Made by a program: the position numbers and the translations under genes. This document shows positions 23,452 through 34,438 of a stretch of 64,000 nt of DNA, one piece after another. How positions within the stretch are numbered: position 1 is the first letter of the stretch; each line of letters starts with the position of its first letter. The notes below the pieces were generated by a model. The model had not been told where the DNA came from. It made no database searches and was given only the letters and a program-made list of their open reading frames with translations. The DNA comes from Cryphonectria parasitica EP155 (Eukaryota > Ascomycota > Sordariomycetes > Diaporthales > Cryphonectriaceae): the NCBI RefSeq assembly GCF_011745365.1, contig NW_024468917.1:682001-746000 (forward strand). Direction: 5' to 3'.

Positions 23452-25560
23452 GCGCGTTTTTCCTTTCTCGCTTCCTGTTATCTAGCAGTGTCCATCTTGG
23501 CAACGTCGCTTTGACATCATGAATAGCTCTCCTCGCATCAATTTCGAAAAGCTTTTCAGACCAGCGGTTCCCTCTAAGTGCTACGACTCAGGGACTTTCT
23601 AATCTAGGCTCGAGCAACAGCCGCAGGCGATGAGCACGACATACGAGGTGGGCTGGTGGGGTTCATTTCAAAGAGTTGGAGGTACATCGCCGTCGATAGA
23701 CAAGGCGGCGGGATGACGCGAAAATGTGGATCTCAGCTGTCGAGGTTATCTTATCATGCCACCAGAGAAAGGGTCCCTTATGTTGCGATGAGGGGGCGCA
23801 CTTGCATAAGTAGGTAGTGTGGGCTGTTCGAGAAGTTTATTGGAAGGAGTATGAGGTGATGGAAGAAAGATAGCAGAGGATGAACCATCCTGTTCCTGTC
23901 AAACATGCCACAACAACCTTCGGGTCTCCCGCGTCTGTGCTGACGCGAGACGAGGGCCAGTGGGGGAAGGGACTGATGGGCTGGAAGTAAAGATAGACGG
24001 TCAAGGAGGGAGAGGGAGGGGGGGTAGCAAGGGGAAAGAGGTTGTGATAGAGGACGTATGCCATAAGTTGATCATGGATCAGCTGCCGGTGTGTGCTACG
24101 AAGGGGCAATAGCAATGTGCGTCACTCTTTTTTGTATGAAACATTAGAAGAAAAGTTGGGCGGCTGACGTGTTTGGTACTTGGGAACTAGCTGTACTTGT
24201 TTTTGAGGGGTTTACGGCAGGTATTGTACCGTAAGTGGAAGATCTGCTATCGCCCGTCTAACTATAGTACCTCCTGACTGTACTAATGGTAGTGGGGGGT
24301 TGCCCAAGGCGCCCAGTCACCTACTATAGTACATCATCACCACTCCATCAGCCTGAAGTGTGTGTGTGTGTCTGTGTTCCATCCCGCCTTTTCCTTGTCT
24401 CTTATGACAACCCCCCCGTCTCTTCCCACCCGAGCATCTGCAACCCTCAGGTGGTCTATCCCATCTCGTCTTGTCTCTGGACCTGAGGTCCCTGACCTGA
24501 CCCAACTTGACTTGGCGCATGCAGCTGATTGTTGGGAGAAGGCGCTTTAGTCCACGAGCCTTTTACCAACCCCCCTCCCATTCCCATCAATTCTCTATGC
24601 GCCCTGGTTCATCACCCTTGTAATCCTTCAACTTATTTGTTGTATGATGACTATTTCATGTTGCTTTTTTGCTTATCTGCAGTGTGTTGCTGACTAGGAA
24701 CGAGCGAGAGAGCGAGCGAGCCTTCTCATTTCCCAAACTCAGCACTGACACTGGCCTGGTTTTTGGGCATCTCCTCGATCGTCTCCCTGGTTTGCCTCTC
24801 CCGATACATTCTCGCAAAGACCTGCTCCATCTTTCCGAACCATTACCAAAAGTACTCCTTCCAGACCATGTAATTCATTACTCGTGCACCCTGGAGCTAC
24901 CTGGAGACAACGGCACGACACGTCTCTTATCATTACTACCGCCGTTCCTATCACATACGCCCGTACACAACCGACTCGAGAACCTTACGTTGTGCAACAA
25001 CAACAACGTCTTACCTGACATCGCTGCCAGTCATCGTGAGGGTAGGACTGGGTTGACTCGAACAGACAACCGCCACCTTTCGAGAGCTGTTGTTGACTCA
25101 GACAGCGAGAGATCGCCGTGGCACACAGAGACTGGTTCGACCTGCAGGGGCGCTCACTGGTGGACGATATCTGTCGTACATACAGCATGCCATCACACCA
25201 GACTTAGAAAGATCGTCGTGCTACGCCTGTACTACGCGACCACAACCACTTCCCCGCCTGCGCTACACAACCTCCCCCCTTTCTGTCGCCGATACACGAC
25301 TTCCTCCTCACACAAGGTGGTTACGAAGATAGTGGCATCTGCTGTCTTTCTTTCCTCCTTAAAACGCTGCACCAGACGGTCTATCTTTTCTCTTCTGCAG
25401 CGCAGTTAGTCGCCTCATCATCTCATCGCAGAGCGTTGCATTGCGCCTTGTCCACATCCGGCGACCCCTCCACCGTCAGTCACCATTCGATTCAAAAGAG
25501 CAGCTCCTCCGCCCACCTTCGTTTGCCTCACCCAGCTTCTCTTCCATACCAGTCCTCAGG
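22747..25560. other. Intergenic: uL16 3' flank and long leader of next gene
   Basis: The uL16 3' region is followed by about 1.5 kb with no recognisable gene, a CT repeat at 23413-23449 and TAGTAC-type motifs at 24258-24332. From about 24600 to 25560 the sequence is pyrimidine- and AC-rich, typical of fungal promoters and leaders, and precedes the plus-strand gene at 25561. A 246-codon frame at 24669-25409 lies in this leader; its product is unlike any family I know and I regard it as noncoding. Confidence 0.55.
23413..23449. repeat. CT dinucleotide microsatellite
   Basis: About 18 CT units followed by a short CG run, in noncoding DNA downstream of uL16. Confidence 0.9.
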
Positions 25561-27441
25561 ATGGCGTTCCAACAACCGACCCGACATGTTTCCCAGCGTG
25601 TCATCCGGGTTGACCCGACCTCTTCCGAGTCTGAAGCTCGTGTAGCCGCCCCGCCACCACTTGCGCAGCCTCACGAGTCGCAGACCTGGGTCCTGTTCTC
25701 CCCTGCCACCGATGCCGGAACCTCAACCTCGTACCTCTCCTCCGTCCAAGATGACCAGCCCACACCTGGACGGTCAAGGATAAGCGACCTTGGGAGCCTT
25801 CAGACGATCGCGTACTCGGATCACCTCTACTCCGAGCCTGCGAACTCTGACATCATCGAGGAGGCAGAGGAGGATGCTGCTGCCGCCGCCGCCGCCGAGG
25901 ACGATGCAGAGCTCGACAGCCTCGACAGCCACTTGCCCGAGTTCAGGCAGCAGGGCGGGCCCATGCAGTCGATGCAGATATTACCAAGTCACGATGGGCT
26001 CGGGAGCTTCAGACTAGACACGCAGGGCTTGTCCGCCGACATGCAGGAGCAGATGTACCAATTCGAGCGCTACAACCCTCGCAGAGTCAAGAGGAGACGA
26101 GAGAGCCTGGAGCTGGGACAACTGGCGCTAGAATACGAAGAAGCACAGGATGCCGCGCGCAGGCATCGCATTGAGGAATGGCGTCTTGAGCAAAGCAAGA
26201 TTCTGCTGCAGGAGATACAGAAGGAGACGAGGCGAAGGCGAGAGTCGACCGTGTCGGCCCTGACGAGCAAAGTGAGGAGAGGAAGCAGCAGCCAGGTGTT
26301 CACAGACCCCGATGCAGAGGAAGCAACTATGGGTTCCGCCAGTGTGCCCACGCCAGACGCCTCACTCGCAGGGACCGAGTGGCACGACCAGGACGCGTCC
26401 GAGCTTGAGCTGGGCGCGGGCGAGAGCAATGAGACCGGTATGTGGTCGCGCATCACAAGAAAGGTCATCCGCGACTTGATGGGGATCGATGACAAGCTTC
26501 TTTGCGTGCTCTTTGGCGAGGCGTTGCCGGACGAGCTTGGTCTGGATGCCGATGACCTCTCGTCTACGCCCAAGGCCTCCGCCCCAGTCTCTGCACTTGG
26601 TGGCGCCGAGCCAGACAGTCCTTGGCAGCTGCGCGTCCTCGATCGCATCGCTCGTGAGCTCGGCAGTCTGGTCAATCAGCTGTCCTCACACCCTCACCCT
26701 GGCGCTTTCTCGACGTACGCGCGCATACAACAGCAGCCGCTACCGTATGCAGGACTGCCAGCAATCCCGGAGGTTGCGCCCGCAACTGCAGACAGACCGT
26801 CAATGAACATCAATACGGAGGATACCGTTGATATAATGGACCGTGCCGCGTCAATCTCAAATGCTGGTGCCAGCATGTTACCTGCGGTGCCACAGCTCCA
26901 ACCCACCCTGCAGACCATCCCCCCTCACACAAGACCGGTCGATATTCCCGGGGCGAGAAATAATGCAGACAGCCCGGCTGCAGGTTCTGGACTCGAATCT
27001 TCACACATACCCGGCGGTACTTTTACCCAGCAAGAGTGGGAACAGGACCTCGATATCAGACTCGTCTTTCGCTACCTCCGCAGCCGCTTCACTTCCCGCG
27101 CAGCCTCGACTACCCCTTCCCAGTCTTACGCCCCCGTCTCCCCTGACATCGCCGCCGCCCGCGCCGCCGCCCGCGTTCGCCAACACCACCCGCTACTCCA
27201 CCAGCGGCGCAAGTCGTTCAAGGTCAGCGGCGGGCCGAGCGTGCCTAGCCAGGTAGTGCACGGCAGCTGCGCAAGCCAAAGCACGCGGCGGTCGGGCAGG
27301 CGGGGAAGTCTGAGCGTCTCCAGCTCGAGACACTCGAGCCGGCACTATTGGGATATCGGTGCTAATGGTGGCCCAGGGAGCATCGGCACTGGTAGCCTCA
27401 TCGCCAGCACTGGGCCCATGGGAAGCTGGGGGGAGGTGTAG
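25561..27441 (+). CDS. Unrecognised disordered protein, 626 residues
   Basis: A single open frame starting at the ATG at 25561; the open frame further upstream lacks an in-frame ATG. I do not recognise the family. The N-terminal 150 residues are Ser/Pro/Thr-rich with an acidic-alanine stretch (EEAEEDAAAAAAAEDDAEL). Residues about 165-240 are charged and look helical, with a basic RRVKRRRESL and many Glu/Arg. About residues 293-330 form the most ordered-looking part, including WSRITRKVIRDLMGIDDK and LLCVLFGEALPDELGLD. A second possible helix near 355-380 includes WQLRVLDRIARELGSLVNQL. The C-terminal 130 residues are Ser/Arg/Gly-rich. No signal peptide, membrane segment or catalytic motif is visible. 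The length and codon pattern support a real gene; the function is unknown. Confidence 0.72.
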   Translation: MAFQQPTRHVSQRVIRVDPTSSESEARVAAPPPLAQPHESQTWVLFSPATDAGTSTSYLSSVQDDQPTPGRSRISDLGSLQTIAYSDHLYSEPANSDIIEEAEEDAAAAAAAEDDAELDSLDSHLPEFRQQGGPMQSMQILPSHDGLGSFRLDTQGLSADMQEQMYQFERYNPRRVKRRRESLELGQLALEYEEAQDAARRHRIEEWRLEQSKILLQEIQKETRRRRESTVSALTSKVRRGSSSQVFTDPDAEEATMGSASVPTPDASLAGTEWHDQDASELELGAGESNETGMWSRITRKVIRDLMGIDDKLLCVLFGEALPDELGLDADDLSSTPKASAPVSALGGAEPDSPWQLRVLDRIARELGSLVNQLSSHPHPGAFSTYARIQQQPLPYAGLPAIPEVAPATADRPSMNINTEDTVDIMDRAASISNAGASMLPAVPQLQPTLQTIPPHTRPVDIPGARNNADSPAAGSGLESSHIPGGTFTQQEWEQDLDIRLVFRYLRSRFTSRAASTTPSQSYAPVSPDIAAARAAARVRQHHPLLHQRRKSFKVSGGPSVPSQVVHGSCASQSTRRSGRRGSLSVSSSRHSSRHYWDIGANGGPGSIGTGSLIASTGPMGSWGEV

Positions 27442-28155
27442 GGCCATTTCTTTTCTCCTTTGGGCGAGTCATCAAGGCACACGTATCATCGTGGTGAACA
27501 CATGTTGGGAGGTGACGTTTGGAGATGTATTTTTGCTTTCTTTTTCCTCCACTGCATAAAGATGATATGAGACACATACAGTAAACATCTTCACTTTTAT
27601 TGTTTATCCGGCGTTCTGAGGGCGGGAATTAGGCTGGTCGGTTCAAGAAATTTTTGCACGACGATATCATATACATATAGCATTCAGCATCATCTCAGGA
27701 TCCAGACAATCTCAAGCATTATGGGACTCATCAATGTTCTGTCCGTCAAGGGGCAACTTTCTGCTCTGGACTGCCATCCAAGTCCTAAAACCGTCACAAG
27801 CAGTGTACATTGGGCTACAGCAAAATGAAACTCTTGCTGCCTGATCATCGTCTTGTCTCTCTCTCGTACTAAACTCACCGCTTTAGAAATTTTTTTTTTT
27901 TCCGTTCCCAGGTATCATCGCCAACTATTTAAGCAAATGCTCCTCTCGTCCCTCTCATCGTGGGACGTTTTCATCTTGAACCTGAACGCCTGCGTGCCTG
28001 AATAACCATGACGCCAAAGATTTAAGTGATGAGAAGACTTGCTCCCTCCCTCTTGCCGAGCCTCCTTGATGCAACTGATGGTGCTCGGTTGGATGACTGC
28101 AGACCCACCGACTTTCTCTCTTCCTCTCCTATACCGGATTTCGTCCCTCTGAAGC
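27442..28155. other. Convergent 3' region
   Basis: The 3' flanks of the plus-strand unknown gene and the minus-strand dim1 gene meet here. It contains a T11 run near 27890 and no supported gene. Confidence 0.6.
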
Positions 28156-30752
<2,597 letters not shown>

Positions 30753-32549
30753 ATGTCGGTCCGCATAGCTTTCGATAATCCTCCAGAGTTCTATACCAAC
30801 CTCGACATCATCTCTGGGAGGGTGATGCTAGGAATCAACCGGCCTGAAAACATCGGCGCAGTCATTGTCAAGCTCGAAGGTGAATCCAAGACCGCCCTGA
30901 GCGCGCCTGACTATCCAGGTCTCAACCCGAAATCACCTGGGCTTCAGAAGTCTCAGGTCGTCCACGAGAACCACAAGGTCCTGTACAAGGTGCAGCAGGT
31001 CTATCCCGACGAGAGCGTCCCGGCCTACTCCCCGTCTATACTGCTGAATCCCGGCCAGCATGTGTGGAATTTCAAGTTCAAGGTGCCCTTCAACAATGCC
31101 TGCGGTGATCCAAACGCCATGGCACAGATAGGAGGTCTGGCAGGGGCAGGAGGCTTCGCGGGGCCCAGTTTCTTCGGCATGGGCGGCATCAGGCTGATGG
31201 ACGGGAGCAAGCAGCTCTTTTACAAGCATGTCACCAAGACGCTGCCTCCCAGCTTCACGGGGTTCCCAGGGCAGGCGGAGATTCGCTATTATGTCAAGGT
31301 CACAATACAGCGGCCGGGACTCTTCAAGGAGAACCTGAGGCATCAGATCGGGTTCAAATTCCTGCCCATTGAGCCGCCACGACCACCAGTCACGAACCAG
31401 GAGGCCTATGCGAGACGACCTTTCACATTCCGGCCAAAGAGCCCTGGTCTAGGGGGGCCCTCGACACCGCCCCTCAACCCAAAAAGGAGCTCCATGTTTG
31501 GGCGCAAGGCAAGCGCCCGATCGCTCGACGTCAACGGTGCCTCAGACGCCGATCAGCCGCCGTCGGTGGAGCTCTCTGCACGTCTCCCACATCCCGCGGT
31601 ACTGACCTGCAATAAACCTGTCCCGCTTCGCCTCATCGCCAAGAAGCTCGCAGACAGCCGAGCAGAGTGCTACCTGACGTCAATGCAGATGGAGCTCGTG
31701 GGCGCAACTACCGTACGAGCCCAGGGTCTCGTCAACACCGAGGTCACAAAATGGGTCGTTGTCTCGAGACATGGTCTTGCTGTGCCTCTGCAGTGGGGCC
31801 CCGACGATGCAGTCGGCAGAGAGATGGAGGTCAACGAGGTGCTTTGGAACTCAAAGCCGCTTCCGAACACTGTGATGCCTACTTTTGTCACATGCAACCT
31901 CAAACGAACATATGCCCTCGAGCTCAGACTGGGGGTGAGCTGGGGAAAACCACCAGGAACGACGTCGGCCATACCCGACGACGCGGTCTCCATCTCTTCC
32001 GGAACTCTAGGAAAGGGGTTTAAAAAGGGGAGATCAAAAGGCAAAAACCACGCCGTGCCCGATCTGACCCAAACGCTCTTCCTGCCGTTGCACTTTAGCG
32101 GAGTGCAGGTTTACTCGGGTCTGACGCCGCCCGCGGGACTGGCGCAAGCCGCCATGACGAGCCGCCGGCAGCAGACACGCACGTCGTCACATGCAGGACC
32201 AAGCTCGAGACCATCGCCGCGACCGAACGCGGCTGCGTCGTCGGTGTCGAGCCCCTCGCTGCCACCAAGACAGCAACAAAACGACCCGCTCTACCCGCCC
32301 CAGCTGCAGCCAGGTCAGGTGCCGGCACAGGCCTCGACCTTGGGAAGCCCTGCCGTGGGCAGCAGCAGTGGTGGCGGGGCAGGCGCCGGGGCCTTTGAGG
32401 GAGTTGCGCCTCCGTCCTATGATGAGGCACCACCTAGCTACGACGAGGCAATGGCGGACGCCCTGGCACCTGTCTCGGTGGAGGGGCGGCCTGCGTGGAG
32501 TGGCGTCACGAATGAGAATGCGCCGGATACCCTGGCATCGAAGAATTGA
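30753..32549 (+). CDS. Alpha-arrestin (Rsp5 adaptor-type)
   Basis: Single-exon gene for 598 residues, starting at the ATG preceded by CTCAAAG. The N-terminal arrestin fold is seen from residue 1 (MSVRIAFDNPPEFYTNLDII, with GRVMLGI and VIVKLEGESK) to about 215, and includes the typical HVWNFKFKVPF and the positive KTLPPSFTG region. An arrestin-C-type domain follows at about 265-455 (SVELSARLPHPAVLTCNKPV). The C-terminal tail is disordered and carries two PPSY motifs at 553-556 and 560-563. PPxY motifs in alpha-arrestins recruit the WW domains of Nedd4/Rsp5 ubiquitin ligases to plasma-membrane transporters to trigger endocytosis. The substrate transporter cannot be read from the sequence. I cannot tell which yeast ART it corresponds to. 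Confidence 0.9.
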   Translation: MSVRIAFDNPPEFYTNLDIISGRVMLGINRPENIGAVIVKLEGESKTALSAPDYPGLNPKSPGLQKSQVVHENHKVLYKVQQVYPDESVPAYSPSILLNPGQHVWNFKFKVPFNNACGDPNAMAQIGGLAGAGGFAGPSFFGMGGIRLMDGSKQLFYKHVTKTLPPSFTGFPGQAEIRYYVKVTIQRPGLFKENLRHQIGFKFLPIEPPRPPVTNQEAYARRPFTFRPKSPGLGGPSTPPLNPKRSSMFGRKASARSLDVNGASDADQPPSVELSARLPHPAVLTCNKPVPLRLIAKKLADSRAECYLTSMQMELVGATTVRAQGLVNTEVTKWVVVSRHGLAVPLQWGPDDAVGREMEVNEVLWNSKPLPNTVMPTFVTCNLKRTYALELRLGVSWGKPPGTTSAIPDDAVSISSGTLGKGFKKGRSKGKNHAVPDLTQTLFLPLHFSGVQVYSGLTPPAGLAQAAMTSRRQQTRTSSHAGPSSRPSPRPNAAASSVSSPSLPPRQQQNDPLYPPQLQPGQVPAQASTLGSPAVGSSSGGGAGAGAFEGVAPPSYDEAPPSYDEAMADALAPVSVEGRPAWSGVTNENAPDTLASKN

Positions 32550-33303
32550 GGAGGAGAAGGAAAAAGAAGAGGAATCGCACATGCGTTGTTTCTTTGTGAA
32601 CGGTGCGTTGATGAAGTCAGAGAAGCTTTCCCAGCAGATTTGGACCATCAGAGCATCAAAGTGGTGGTGGAGTTCGTCCACTGGACAGGCGTCAATGGAG
32701 GGGCGGTAGGACACTTGCACTTTGTAGCTCGTGTTATTGTTTTACAGATACCCCATGAATACGATACGAGCAAATGTATTCATTTCAACGAAACATGTCA
32801 TCAAAACTTGGGCGTCTGCGGGTGTTTCTCGAACCTGTATGAGCAGGAGATTTGGCAGGCAATGTACATAATTCATGTGACGACAAGCAGAAATTTGATC
32901 GTGCCCAGGTATCAACGAGTAGAATTAATTTGACGGACGGGGTGCCAGGAGGCTGGTTTCCGCTAGAGCCATGATCTCTTGGTGAAAGGGAAGAAAACAG
33001 TTGTCTGATCATCCCAGCACATTATAGTAAAAGGTATGAGAAGGAAGTGAAAATCCAATACATTGTTCTTTCTAATACGTATACACTAATGGTAGTATCA
33101 TTTCCTTTTCTTTTGAATCCTCTTCCGGAACGGGTTGTTGGGAGTGAAGAAGTAGGTTTCCATTTATTCAGCATTGTAAGTGAGGAGGGTTCGGGGTTGT
33201 TCTCAATGTCTACCGCGCATCGCCTGATTCATTCCTCAAAGCCCCACGGTCCTTCTCTCTCTCTACCTTCAGCCCACAAACAAAACACACACAGATTATC
33301 GTC
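32550..33303. other. Intergenic
   Basis: Arrestin 3' flank followed by the promoter of the small four-exon gene. No other feature is recognised. Confidence 0.6.
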
Positions 33304-33860
33304 ATGGCCCCTCACAGAGGTAACCTGAACCCAAGGGTAAGTCATTCCTCAATTCATTCCCTTCCTTGCTTGCTCATAGCACAAAGGAGGTTTCATTTCC
33401 AGTTTTGCTTAACCCACTCTTGCAGACTATCATGGCTCCCCTAGCAGCCTTTACGATGGCCACCGTCCTTTTCGTGTAAGCTCTTTACAGCAACAACAAC
33501 CTCCTCCTACCGAGTTTCCTAGAAGAAGGAGAAGAAAGAGGAAGATAAAGGGGGAAAAGGAATTGCATTTCACACTCTACGAATTCGAAAACTTTTCCAA
33601 AGCTAGATGATTAACTTCTCCGGTCTAATTTGTCTTTTTACCTTTCCACAGATGGACTCGCTCCTCCATCCAAGCTGCCAAGGTCAACCGGGTGCGTCTC
33701 ATTCACCTCGTCCCCGCCCCACTCCCCCTTCACCACCACCTTTCATGTGTCAATTCAGCGTTGCTATTTGCCGCAGACGACTTCTGCTAAACCACTTAAA
33801 CAGGCAAACAAGGCACATGAGTACAACAAGAACGAGAGGACATCTGGCTCTAGTTCTTGA
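33304..33860 (+). CDS. Small single-pass membrane protein, four exons
   Basis: A 68-residue protein assembled from exons 33304-33336, 33426-33475, 33652-33691 and 33777-33860. All introns are GT-AG (donors GTAAGT, GTAAGC, GTGCGT; acceptors CAG, CAG, CAG) and every junction keeps the frame to a TGA at 33858. Exon 1 gives MAPHRGNLNPR; residues about 12-30 form a hydrophobic stretch (TIMAPLAAFTMATVLFVW) followed by a basic Arg/Lys-rich tail. This is the pattern of a small single-pass protein of an organelle membrane. An alternative acceptor for exon 4 ending at 33758 would add RCYLPQ in frame. No single exon is long enough for ordinary ORF detection. I do not recognise the family. Confidence 0.68.
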
Positions 33861-34438
33861 GAAGAGAGGGGGGTGGTAGTGGACTGTTCTGTGCATGCAC
33901 GGGGGTGGTTCGAGGTTGAGTGAGCCGGTCTCATAGTTGTTGTGCAGCTGTGTACCTTCTCTTCTAGGTAGACGGAGCTGCTTTTTCAATGGGTGTGTAC
34001 TGAAAATCCGATGCAGGGAGAGCATTGAAAATGTTGTGGGTTCTAATCACTACAAGGAGGCTTTCTCTTTTTTTCTTCTTTCTTCTGTCTTGAGCTGCTT
34101 TGCCTGGGCGGGTGAAGCAGGTCAAAATCTGTAGCTTCGGCAATATCACAATAAAAATGCCCATGAAGAGCCAGGCGCTGAACAAGATGCGAATTGCCTA
34201 GAGGGCAAAAACCCTTATACCGACGATCTCACATGAGAAGAGAGTCCAAGGCAAAAGGCCGATCGTCATATACGAAGGAGATGCCTGACACGAGACACCC
34301 GTCATCATCCAGCACAAGCAGAGCCATACAGAAGACCCAAACATTGAGAGTACCAATTTGTCACTCTCAAATTCTTGCTACTACTCTTTTCAAACCAACA
34401 CCATCACTATTTACTCCAACCACTCGACCTACTTTACC
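33861..34438. other. Convergent 3' region
   Basis: 3' flanks of the small membrane protein gene and of minus-strand prp2. An AATAAA signal lies on the plus strand at 34150-34155. No gene is seen. Confidence 0.55.

Noticed and set aside
24669..25409. 246-codon plus-strand frame upstream of the 626-residue protein
   Set aside because: Lies in pyrimidine-rich leader sequence, no recognisable domain, and amino-acid composition follows base composition.
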